DNA of 64,000 bases from [Eubacterium] eligens ATCC 27750 (GTDB lineage Bacteria > Bacillota > Clostridia > Lachnospirales > Lachnospiraceae). Within the stretch, counting starts at the first letter, position 1; each line of letters starts with the position of its first letter. The notes beneath the pieces were generated by a model. That model ran no database searches and was not told where the DNA came from. It saw nothing but the letters and a program-made list of their open reading frames with translations. The translations under genes and the position numbers were made by a program. Shown here piece by piece: positions 26,676 through 34,080 of the stretch. The stretch lies in contig NC_012778.1 of the NCBI RefSeq assembly GCF_000146185.1, positions 1,805,001 through 1,869,000 on the forward strand. Direction: 5' to 3'.

Positions 26676-27539
26676 CTATTCAAATAATTTCTGCATAACC
26701 CCATTCTCCATATCATTGATACTGTAAATCGTATCCATAACCTCAAATGTCTCTCTTAAATTACCTCTTGCACTCTTCCAGCCAATTCCATCCGTAAACC
26801 ACACAAATGTAAAGCCCTCAATAGTATCTGCCTCTTGCGCAAGCATTTTATAACTTCTTGCAGTTTCATTTAGTTTTGAACCGCCACCGCCATAGAAGTT
26901 TGTTTCTATACCATAAATCATCTTATCCGTCTTGATTACAAAATCAAATCTCTTTGCAGCTTTTCCCTGATTTGAAAGTGCCGACAAATCAATATTCCAT
27001 TTAGATTCAATATCTTTTAAGTACATCTCTTTAAAGTAATTCTCGTTCTTTTTGAAACCTGCTGCCACAATATACTTCTCGACCAAATCTTCCATCTGAT
27101 GACCGCCACGATTCTTACGACCATTAGAGTCCAATCCGGTTTCGATACCCAAAGCATAATCCACAAGATTATTTACCAAATGATTTGCAATCATATCAAA
27201 CAATCCGGTCTTACGCATAAATACCTTGTACTGTTCCACACTGTAATTCATTTTCTTGAAATTATATAGGAAAGCTCCTTCTTCATCCTGGGCATATATT
27301 TCATGACCTCGCACCGCAAGAAGCAGAGGAACACATTGTAAAGTTTCCGGATACTTTGTCACTATCTTCTCAAATTCTTCTTCAATATTTTTAGAAGCAA
27401 TCAAGGAATTTAAGATGTTTAATTCCACCTTGATTTCATCTACATTTCTTACGACCTTTGCAAAGTCGATATAATAATCATAACTTGATATACTCGGTCT
27501 GAACTTACTCAGCCATTCATCAAAATTTCTATTTGTCAT
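26676..27539 (-). CDS. dpnB: DpnII-family type II restriction endonuclease
   Basis: The 287-residue protein has the typical DpnII/MboI-type layout: a helical N-terminal half with VPLLLAVRGHEI, the RGGHQMEDLVEKY segment, and a nuclease core around FDFVIKTDKMIYGIETNFYGGGGSK (about 205-230), where Asp and Glu of the metal site lie. The family cuts GATC lacking adenine methylation. Its start overlaps the DpnA-like gene by 11 bases. With two adenine methylases upstream this is the canonical DpnII arrangement, apart from one inserted unknown gene. Confidence 0.9.
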   Translation of the reverse strand: MTNRNFDEWLSKFRPSISSYDYYIDFAKVVRNVDEIKVELNILNSLIASKNIEEEFEKIVTKYPETLQCVPLLLAVRGHEIYAQDEEGAFLYNFKKMNYSVEQYKVFMRKTGLFDMIANHLVNNLVDYALGIETGLDSNGRKNRGGHQMEDLVEKYIVAAGFKKNENYFKEMYLKDIESKWNIDLSALSNQGKAAKRFDFVIKTDKMIYGIETNFYGGGGSKLNETARSYKMLAQEADTIEGFTFVWFTDGIGWKSARGNLRETFEVMDTIYSINDMENGVMQKLFE

Positions 27540-28332
27540 TTGCTACCTTCTCCAATCTCCTCTTGGATATCTCCAAGTATTCTTCACTTACATCTATTCC
27601 GATAAATTTTCGTCCAAATCGTACCGCCTCTACTCCGGTAGTTCCTGATCCACAAAAAGGATCCAAGATAACTTGTCCTTCCTCCGTCGATGCCAGCACA
27701 ATTTTTTCAAGCAAATATTCCGGTTTCTGCGTAGGGTGCTTACCTTCTGTTTTCTCCGAAGGTTTCGTCAATGCTCCTGTCCACACATCCTTCATCTGCT
27801 TTCCACCGTTCATTTCTTTCATTTTCTGATAATCAAAAAAATGCCGAGACTTCTTATCATTCTTCTGTGCCCATAATATGGTTTCCGTAGAATGTGTGAA
27901 GCATCGACATGCTAAGTTTGGTGGTGGATTTGTTTTCTGCCATGTAATGTTGTTGATGATTTTGAAGCCTTCCTGCTCCAATGCCATACCAATCGAATAT
28001 ATATTGTGTAATGTTCCTGATATCCATATTGTTCCGTTCGGCTTTAGTACTTTCCTACATAACTTAATCCACTTTCTGTTAAACTTGTGTTTTTCTTCGA
28101 CGCCGGTTCCACTTTCCGAAAGCTTATCCCATGAGCCTTTATTTACCGAAACCATTTTCCCACCCTGACAGGTAATGCCATCATTACTTAAAAAATAAGG
28201 TGGATCTGCAAATATCATATCAACAGATTCCGGTTTCATCTTTGTTAGAATTTTAAAGGAATCACCTAATACCAACTGTGATTGTTCTGTCTCGAAATAT
28301 AATGGCACCTTTGAACCCCAAACTTGATTCAT
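27529..28332 (-). CDS. dpnA: DpnA-like adenine DNA methyltransferase (beta class)
   Basis: In this 267-residue protein, catalytic motif IV comes first (FADPPYFLS, about 41), then the target region (GGKMVSVNKGSWDKL), with motif I near the C-terminus (LDPFCGSGTTGVEA, about 222). That is the beta-class order. The GKHPTQKPEYLLEKI segment is typical of DpnA and M2.DpnII, which methylate GATC including single-stranded DNA. It precedes and overlaps the endonuclease gene. Confidence 0.9.
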   Translation of the reverse strand: MNQVWGSKVPLYFETEQSQLVLGDSFKILTKMKPESVDMIFADPPYFLSNDGITCQGGKMVSVNKGSWDKLSESGTGVEEKHKFNRKWIKLCRKVLKPNGTIWISGTLHNIYSIGMALEQEGFKIINNITWQKTNPPPNLACRCFTHSTETILWAQKNDKKSRHFFDYQKMKEMNGGKQMKDVWTGALTKPSEKTEGKHPTQKPEYLLEKIVLASTEEGQVILDPFCGSGTTGVEAVRFGRKFIGIDVSEEYLEISKRRLEKVANDK

Positions 28333-28353
28333 ATATATTTCGCCTCTCTATAA

Positions 28354-28971
28354 TTAACGTTTTATTCTTGAAACGATATTATACAATTCTCCTACATCAT
28401 TCCAATTTCTAGGTATATATCCATATGCAACAGCTTTATCTATCGCTTCTTCTATTTGATGATTAGTATGTACTTTACAATATATTGCTTCAAGATACCT
28501 ATAAAAACACATTTTTCTTCCTTGGAAACGTTCCCCTGGATAATTGATATCTTCTTGAATTGCAATATAAAACATCAAATCGGTCAACACTTCAAATGAA
28601 AAACCATATTCAAATGCCGAGAGTAAAGATACATCAATATTAATATCACGACCTATTGTCGCAACATCCTCAATATACTGTTTCATGTGCTTATAATTTT
28701 GCATAGTAGTTTTATTATATAGATCAGTCATAATCTCAACATGAGAAATAGGATGTTCACCATCTTCGTCTACTAAATATACACAATAATCACATTTAGC
28801 TCTAGTTGTCTTATATCCAGGATATCTTATTGCCAATTGAGAAGAATCTGCATAAGTCTCTAATACCTGATAATTACTTTTCAAATTATCCTTATTTTGT
28901 GTTAATTCTATTATCATACCATCGTGAGTGACATAATCAACAATTCTTTGTTGTTCATCAAAATATCCCAT
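28354..28971 (-). CDS. Unrecognised protein between the two DpnII-type methylases
   Basis: The 205-residue soluble protein has no transmembrane or signal segment. It has a beta-rich N-terminal half (VDYVTHDGMIIELTQ, CDYCVYLVDEDGEHPISHVEIM), where HVE could be part of a nuclease-like core, and a helical C-terminal half. Gaps to its neighbours are only 12 and 21 bases, so it is translated with the restriction set. The usual DpnII operon lacks such a gene. I do not recognise the family. Confidence 0.7.
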   Translation of the reverse strand: MGYFDEQQRIVDYVTHDGMIIELTQNKDNLKSNYQVLETYADSSQLAIRYPGYKTTRAKCDYCVYLVDEDGEHPISHVEIMTDLYNKTTMQNYKHMKQYIEDVATIGRDINIDVSLLSAFEYGFSFEVLTDLMFYIAIQEDINYPGERFQGRKMCFYRYLEAIYCKVHTNHQIEEAIDKAVAYGYIPRNWNDVGELYNIVSRIKR

Positions 28972-28983
28972 TGCTTTATCTCC

Positions 28984-29817
28984 TTAATAATTGCATATAA
29001 TCACTTCTTCGCCAACTCTGTTAGATGCATCTGAATTAATCATACGCTTTACACTTACAACATCTATTTTATAGCCTTTGTTACCATACAGTTCATTTAT
29101 CAAGTCTGTATTATGGTTTGTGAGCATACAGTAGCAACCTCTGGCTGTTAATTCATCGAAAAGATTTGCTAGTCGCTTATGACTTTCTATATCAAAACCC
29201 TCTTTTGTGTATGATTCAAAAGAGGTAGGATTCAATGGTGCATACGGGCTGTCAATAAATACAAAATCGCCCTTCTTTGCATCCTTACAAGCCAGTTCAA
29301 AATCACCATCTATAATGGTTACTCCCTGCAAGTAATTTGAAGTAGCCATAATAACCTCTGCATCAACTGAAACCCTACGACTATTGTTGTATGGAACATT
29401 GAAAAGTCCCTTGCCATTTACACGATACAAGCCGTTAAAACAGTGCTTATTGATAAATACAAACAATGCAGCCAACTCCACATCAAACTCCGCTTTCATC
29501 AGCTTATCATTGTAATGCTCCCTAAGAGAATAATAATATTCTTTGCCGTCCTCCCACATTTCCTCATCCAGCTTCTTTACTGCCTTCAGAAATGCTTCCG
29601 GTGCATTACATATCTGCCTGTAAGCATTTATCAACGCTTTGTTGATATCGTTTATCAAAGCATTTGCAGGTAGCAATTCGAATGTAACTGCACCGCCACC
29701 CACAAATGGCTCATAATAATCATTATATTTTTCAGGCATTCTCTCCTTTATTTGCGGAATTAACTGACGCTTCCCACCAGCCCATTTCACAAATGGAGCT
29801 ACACTTGAATTACTCAT
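28984..29817 (-). CDS. dpnM: DpnM/Dam-like adenine DNA methyltransferase
   Basis: The 277-residue D12-class enzyme has an N-terminal KWAGGKRQLIPQI motif and motif I YEPFVGGGAVTF (about 37). Motif IV is written DSPYAPL (about 174) rather than the common DPPY. The target-recognition stretch (RVNGKGLFNVPYNN) is the one seen in GATC-specific Dam relatives. It is the first gene of the long minus-strand operon, downstream of a good promoter (29867-29895) and a TTCAC-N5-GTGAA box. Confidence 0.9.
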   Translation of the reverse strand: MSNSSVAPFVKWAGGKRQLIPQIKERMPEKYNDYYEPFVGGGAVTFELLPANALINDINKALINAYRQICNAPEAFLKAVKKLDEEMWEDGKEYYYSLREHYNDKLMKAEFDVELAALFVFINKHCFNGLYRVNGKGLFNVPYNNSRRVSVDAEVIMATSNYLQGVTIIDGDFELACKDAKKGDFVFIDSPYAPLNPTSFESYTKEGFDIESHKRLANLFDELTARGCYCMLTNHNTDLINELYGNKGYKIDVVSVKRMINSDASNRVGEEVIICNY

Positions 29818-29866
29818 TTTGATTCCTCTTCTCTATGTCCGCAAAAGGACAATCTTTTACTCATTT

Positions 29867-29895
29867 ATTATACTTGCAAACATACAAAATAACAA
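29867..29895 (-). promoter_or_regulatory. Promoter of the DpnII / HerA-NurA operon
   Basis: On the minus strand TTGTTA (29890-29895) and a perfect TATAAT (29867-29872) are separated by 17 bases. Transcription would start near 29860, about 45 bases before dpnM. A controller-type box is centred about 50 bases upstream of that start. Confidence 0.75.
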
Positions 29896-29903
29896 CCAAA
29901 ACT

Positions 29904-29918
29904 TTCACTCTTTGTGAA
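29904..29918. promoter_or_regulatory. TTCAC-N5-GTGAA box upstream of the dpnM promoter
   Basis: TTCAC TCTTT GTGAA has the same arms as the two boxes before the XRE controller gene (30722 and 30767). Its place just upstream of the -35 fits an activator site, or control linking this operon to the second restriction module. Confidence 0.65.
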
Positions 29919-29923
29919 TTATC

Positions 29924-30646
29924 TTACTTCTGAAATACAAATATATACTCATGTGCCAGAAGCAGAAAATTATTGTTTCGTTTTTCCCAAAAATCAGTAG
30001 AACGACAATTATGCTGCTCCTTAATTATAATTTCTTTATTTGCAAATCCTGCCTGTAAAAAGCATTCCATCATACGAAATCCTAACGGAATGACCTTTCC
30101 ATATTTTCTTAAATCCCCAATCATTACAGCACACATTTTTCCCTTCTTTAACACACGATATGATTCCTCTGCCACCTTCTGCATTTCTGTCAAAAACTTT
30201 TCTACATTAAGCAATGAAATATCCCCTTCTATCCCTTTGCTGTATTTGATGATATTGGCATATGGCGGATGCGTACAGATAAAGTCAATTCGACTATCTT
30301 TGATAAAATGCAAATCTGTAGCATTTCCATTTCGTGTAAAGATTTTTGAATTTGTTTCACATCGGAATTGTAAATTCGTTTCAGAGATTGAAACAGATTG
30401 CGGATTGATATCAACACCTACCGCATGACGATTGAGTAGCTTTGCCTCTACTAAGGTTGTTCCACTACCCATAAATTGATCTAAGACCCAATCACTGGGA
30501 TTAGAATACCGAAGTATCAGATTTCTTGGTACATATGGCGACCAATTTCCTCGATACTTTCCTGAATGTGTTGCCCAACTGCCTCTGTCCGGAAACGACC
30601 AGACTGTTGTTGGTTCAAGCCTAAAATTATTTGGTTGTAAACTTAT
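29924..30646 (-). CDS. Amino-DNA methyltransferase with a non-standard start codon
   Basis: The annotatable ATG at 30472 lies inside motif I (FMGSGTTLVEA). The frame continues 58 codons upstream and encodes conserved family sequence (EPTTVWSFPDRGSW, KYRGNWSPYVPRNLILRYS), so the protein is about 240 residues. No ATG, GTG or TTG exists there. A strong GGAGG (30655-30659) is followed after 8 bases by ATA at 30646, the likely start. Catalytic motif IV is THPPY (about 130). It should methylate adenine N6 or cytosine N4. It diverges from the XRE-nuclease pair and is probably that module's methylase. Confidence 0.75.
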   Translation of the reverse strand: MSLQPNNFRLEPTTVWSFPDRGSWATHSGKYRGNWSPYVPRNLILRYSNPSDWVLDQFMGSGTTLVEAKLLNRHAVGVDINPQSVSISETNLQFRCETNSKIFTRNGNATDLHFIKDSRIDFICTHPPYANIIKYSKGIEGDISLLNVEKFLTEMQKVAEESYRVLKKGKMCAVMIGDLRKYGKVIPLGFRMMECFLQAGFANKEIIIKEQHNCRSTDFWEKRNNNFLLLAHEYIFVFQK

Positions 30647-30721
30647 AAGACATACCTCCTTCTTTTTTGTTCATTTCTACATTGTAACTCAATTTCATAC
30701 AAAAATCCATAGTGTTCTTCT

Positions 30722-30781
30722 TTCACTATAAGTGAATTTATGTGTTATACATCTCATGAGATAATATTCACAAATAGTGAA
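30722..30781 (+). promoter_or_regulatory. Double controller-protein operator before the XRE gene
   Basis: TTCAC TATAA GTGAA (30722-30736) and TTCAC AAATA GTGAA (30767-30781) are 45 bases apart. A weak -10-like GATAAT (30760-30765) lies between them, so the left box is placed for activation and the right box for repression. This is the classic layout of restriction-controller (C protein) genes. Confidence 0.7.
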
Positions 30782-30793
30782 AGAGGCAAATCC

Positions 30794-31036
30794 ATGTATT
30801 TCGAAAACGATACTGACCTATATCGTGTTATAGGTGCAAATATAAAAAATTACAGAGAACAAGCAAAATTAACACAGGTACAACTTGCCGAACAGGCTAA
30901 AATCAGCATCAGCTATCTCTCCAAAATCGAAGCTGCCGGATGTGATAAGAGTCTTTCTATTTCTGTGTTGAATCAGATCGCAAATGTACTTGGTGTTGAG
31001 ATTAGTGAATTTTTTAAGGAGGTTGATAAAACATGA
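30794..31036 (+). CDS. XRE-family controller protein of a restriction-modification module
   Basis: The 80-residue protein starts from the ATG at 30794 (AGAGGC upstream). It is a single helix-turn-helix domain (REQAKLTQVQLAEQAKISIS ... KIEAAG), the size and fold of C proteins that time expression of restriction enzymes. Its stop overlaps the ATG of the nuclease gene (ATGA), so the two are coupled. Three matching palindromes, two in front of this gene and one in front of dpnM, are its likely binding sites. Confidence 0.82.
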   Translation: MYFENDTDLYRVIGANIKNYREQAKLTQVQLAEQAKISISYLSKIEAAGCDKSLSISVLNQIANVLGVEISEFFKEVDKT

Positions 31037-31683
31037 AACTAATAGAAGCTCAGAAAAGAATCGAAAAACTTGCTTATATTCCATTTAAGGAATACCTTAC
31101 CGAAGAACAGTTTAATAATATTGTTGTTAATAAAGGTAAAACCGGACAGATTTTAGAACTCACTATTGGACTTCAACTTTCCAATACTACTCTCGATTTC
31201 GAAGATGGAGAGCTTAAAACTAACAAATGTAATAAACTCGGAATTCCTGCTGAAACAATGTTTATCACACAAACCGCATCTATTATTGATGAATTACTAT
31301 CTTTCAAGCTCTTTGAAGAAAGTAAGTTATATAAAAAAATCAATCGAATGTTATATGTTCGCATCAACAAAGAAGGAGCGCCTGAGAATTGGATGTTTTT
31401 GCCACCTATATTAGTAGACCTATCATTGCCAAAATATGCCGAACTTGCTGCCCAACTAAAATTTGACTACATAGACATATGTGACATTCTAAATGACCAA
31501 CTTTGTCTTTCGCCTGACGCAATGTTACATACTGCAAATGGAAAGTATATTCAAATCAGAACGAAAGATTCCATTCCTTATCATGCAATTTATTCAAGGA
31601 AATATGACAGAATCGTATCAGACAAAAATAGAGCTTTTTATTTTAAAATTCCCTGCTTAAAATATTTAATTACACTCGAATAG
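31033..31683 (+). CDS. MutH/Sau3AI-family restriction endonuclease
   Basis: In this 216-residue protein the conserved core reads VNKGKTGQILELTIGLQLSN, then LDFEDGELKTNKC: the Glu, Asp and ELK residues (about 37-63) of the MutH/Sau3AI fold. Family members act at GATC or related sites. Specificity cannot be read here, but a second GATC-type nuclease beside the DpnII enzyme would be striking. Translation is coupled to the XRE controller, and the divergent methyltransferase at 29924-30646 is the probable partner. Confidence 0.8.
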   Translation: MKLIEAQKRIEKLAYIPFKEYLTEEQFNNIVVNKGKTGQILELTIGLQLSNTTLDFEDGELKTNKCNKLGIPAETMFITQTASIIDELLSFKLFEESKLYKKINRMLYVRINKEGAPENWMFLPPILVDLSLPKYAELAAQLKFDYIDICDILNDQLCLSPDAMLHTANGKYIQIRTKDSIPYHAIYSRKYDRIVSDKNRAFYFKIPCLKYLITLE

Positions 31684-31705
31684 TAAAAAAATTATTTTGA
31701 AATAT

Positions 31706-31728
31706 AGGAAGGTGCACATCACCTTCCT
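31706..31728 (-). terminator. Terminator of the MobV relaxase gene
   Basis: AGGAAGGTG (31706-31714) and CACCTTCCT (31720-31728) form a perfect 9-base stem overlapping the relaxase stop codon. On the minus strand an AT-rich tract with a run of seven T follows. It may also end the convergent MutH-like gene. Confidence 0.8.
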
Positions 31729-32993
31729 CTCCCCACATCCTTGACCTTCTCCCCGAGCCACTCCATAAACTTCTCCAGCAGATTAATCCCACCAATTACA
31801 AACTGTCTCATAAACTCATACGCCTTTTCCAGCTTTTCCTTGAGGCTACGGTTTTCCTCCCGCAATATCTGGTTTTGATACCTCAGTTCTATCACCTGCT
31901 CCTTCAGATAATCGTCGCCATCGACCGCTCTCAGAAGTTCCTTCTTAAGTCTTTCTGCCTCTTCCAGTTCAAATTCAGCCCGTTCAGTCTGTAATTTTGC
32001 AGTATCCGATATCATCATCCACTTGTCTGCCTCTTTTTGCGCAGCCTCAATTTCCTTCTGTTTATCCGTGAGCTTATCTACATTCTCATAATATTCCAGT
32101 CGTAATTCAGAATTCTTTAAGCGTAAATCCATTGTTTCCGACTGTAATTTCTGATTTTCGGCTATGGTATCATCCAGCTTCTTTTGAGCCTCAGACTGTT
32201 CTTTTCTAAAACATTCCCGCTTACTTTCAATTTCTTTTTCCAAAGACTCTATCTGTTCCTCTTTTAATTCCAGAACAACCTGTGCGCCCTCCAACTCCTC
32301 CTCAAGTACAGCCACTTCTTTTGCCCGTTCCTGCTTCTTATAATCCAGTACGGATAAATGCTGATTATGCGTGTTTTTCTTCTTCCAGTCAATCCCGTAC
32401 CGACGCATGATAAGGGCAATATCATCTTTTTCAGTCTCTGCCCACTGCTTCCATTCGGTGTTCCCTTTACCCTCGCTTGCAAATCCTCTGGTAGCATGTG
32501 CCGCCTTAAGACTTGTCTTTGTCGCCAATCCTCTCTTGCAACCGGATACCCAAGGGATAAAATTCAGATGCAAATGTGGTGTTTCCTCATCCAGATGAAT
32601 ATAAGCACCAATCACATAAAGCTGTGGATTGCGAAGTTGAAACTTTTTCACATAATCCTTTAGCACCCATGTTGCAACCTCTGCAGAAGAACTACCTACT
32701 CCGGTATCATCCCTATTGCCTATCTGAACGATAACCTCATAAAATAATTTTTCCTGCTTGCTTCGGGAAATCTTATCATAATAACTTTTAATCTGCCTGT
32801 CCTTGCGTTTCTGTTTTGCATTGTATTCCTTAAGTGCCTTGTCAAACAATTTATGATAAGCCTGCTTAATATCCTCGTGGATAAGAGTGATGTTATTCTT
32901 GGTACGGCTGGCATCTACATTGTCAGCTATAAATCTCCTAGTGTTGTGCCCGATGGAACCTTCTCCATTCATGAAACTGATTGTTCTTTCCAT
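31719..32993 (-). CDS. MobV-family relaxase (Pre/Mob plasmid recombination type)
   Basis: The 424-residue protein starts from the ATG at 32993 (AGGAGG upstream); the longer frame is not supported. The relaxase domain includes RNVDASRTKNN-like DNVDASRTKNNI (about 26), and the metal motif HLDEETPHLHLNFIPW (about 155-170). Residues about 240-400 form a long coiled coil, then a helical tail. It should nick an oriT, likely in the repeat-rich 33002-33300 segment upstream, to let a helper conjugation system move the element. Confidence 0.9.
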   Translation of the reverse strand: MERTISFMNGEGSIGHNTRRFIADNVDASRTKNNITLIHEDIKQAYHKLFDKALKEYNAKQKRKDRQIKSYYDKISRSKQEKLFYEVIVQIGNRDDTGVGSSSAEVATWVLKDYVKKFQLRNPQLYVIGAYIHLDEETPHLHLNFIPWVSGCKRGLATKTSLKAAHATRGFASEGKGNTEWKQWAETEKDDIALIMRRYGIDWKKKNTHNQHLSVLDYKKQERAKEVAVLEEELEGAQVVLELKEEQIESLEKEIESKRECFRKEQSEAQKKLDDTIAENQKLQSETMDLRLKNSELRLEYYENVDKLTDKQKEIEAAQKEADKWMMISDTAKLQTERAEFELEEAERLKKELLRAVDGDDYLKEQVIELRYQNQILREENRSLKEKLEKAYEFMRQFVIGGINLLEKFMEWLGEKVKDVGRGR

Positions 32994-33001
32994 TGTCAAA
33001 A

Positions 33002-33300
33002 TCCTCCTCTTTTGGTATGTATATAGGCACCACCTTCTTATCCGTAATGAGTGCCGGATACGGCACGAAACAGCAGATTTCCTTGGGAAGGTTTTGTTAC
33101 TTTTGTCAAAAGTACGTAAAAGCACTTTTGACAGCTTCGCCATCAAAAATGCAGACCCGCAAGCGGGTTTTGCGCTCCTCGCCGGAGTGGCTATACGGCT
33201 CTCGTCGCTGGATAAAGCTCCCTTTTGTGAGCTTATGAGTCGCGTATACGCGACATACTATTTACCAGCCACAGCTCCGATACAGAACTCCACTTATCCC
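33002..33300. other. Repeat-rich non-coding segment, candidate oriT
   Basis: The 299 bases between TnpV-like and relaxase genes contain several inverted repeats: TGTCAAAAGTA with the inverse AGCACTTTTGACA (about 33105-33132), CCCGCAAGCGGG, GTCGCGTATACGCGAC (about 33239-33254), and CTCCCTTTTGTGAG. GC content is higher than in the flanking genes. Position next to the relaxase start is usual for oriT; the nick site is not identified. Confidence 0.5.
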
Positions 33301-33678
33301 CTAATGAAAACAATTCACCACATCATGCAGAACTACTTCCTCTGCTATCATTCTCGCCTGAGTCCGTAGCTGATACATTTCCACAAAAGAATTCGACTGC
33401 TTGGGTTTGTGTTTACGCAACCACTCATTTTCAATATCCTCCAGCAATTCATAAGCTACTTCATTTACCTTGGTCGCCTTATCATGTAATTTGCCAAATC
33501 GTACCAGACTTCTGTATCGCTGCGGATATTCCTTCTGTATGTAATCCATCCACATACGACCATATTTCCCAACATCTGTACTGTTTTCCTCTCCACCTAA
33601 TGTAATCAACGGATAAAAAATGCCGTCTTTTTCTATGTATTTCACACCTAATTTTTCAAATAATGTTTCTTCGCTCAT
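33301..33678 (-). CDS. TnpV-like transposon-encoded protein
   Basis: The 125-residue protein starts MSEETLFEKLGVKY (AAGGAAG upstream). It is highly similar in layout to the protein at 55233-55607 in element 3 (FEKLG, DGIFYP, VGKYGRMW, RYRSLVRFG, LRKHKPK, RMIAEEVV). The TnpV family is found in Tn4451-like and other mobilizable elements; its role is unknown, though helical DNA-binding character is expected. It lies between MobC-like and relaxase genes. Confidence 0.78.
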   Translation of the reverse strand: MSEETLFEKLGVKYIEKDGIFYPLITLGGEENSTDVGKYGRMWMDYIQKEYPQRYRSLVRFGKLHDKATKVNEVAYELLEDIENEWLRKHKPKQSNSFVEMYQLRTQARMIAEEVVLHDVVNCFH

Positions 33679-33708
33679 AGCAGTCACTTCCTTTATACAG
33701 AATATCTG

Positions 33709-34080
33709 TTATTCCCCATTTGGTACTGTAAGTTGCTTCATATCTGCCAATGTTTTCGGTTGCTCCTTGAATCCTTCCAGTATTTCCAGCATGGAGCGGA
33801 TGGGAGTTAGCAACTCCCCATCCATATCCGATGCCTTTTCAATTCTTTCAAGCTCACGCCCTATCTGTTGCAGATTCTTCCGAAATTGCACCAGCATCAA
33901 CGGATTGCCCGTTGCAACCACCTTCTGATGAAGAACACTCTGGATAATATAATCCTGCTTGGTGCGAAATCCGCTGAGTTTCACCCGGTTATTTAGTTCT
34001 TCATTCTCCTCCGGTGACATGCGAAATGCGATTGTCACATTACGCCATCTGTTTTTATCATCTCTATTCTTTTCTGACAT
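33709..34080 (-). CDS. MobC-like mobilisation accessory protein
   Basis: The 123-residue protein starts at ATG 34080 (GGGAGG upstream), overlapping the integrase end by 17 bases. The N-terminal half reads NRWRNVTIAFRMSPEENEEL, a ribbon-helix-helix type start common in MobC/relaxosome proteins, followed by a helical region (QFRKNLQQIGRELERI). Its counterpart in element 3 is at 55600-55941. It probably binds oriT and helps the relaxase. Confidence 0.75.
   Translation of the reverse strand: MSEKNRDDKNRWRNVTIAFRMSPEENEELNNRVKLSGFRTKQDYIIQSVLHQKVVATGNPLMLVQFRKNLQQIGRELERIEKASDMDGELLTPIRSMLEILEGFKEQPKTLADMKQLTVPNGE

Noticed and set aside
32887-33369. 160-codon open frame on the plus strand across the relaxase start
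   Set aside because: It is antisense to the relaxase and TnpV genes and covers the inverted-repeat segment; it has no family features.
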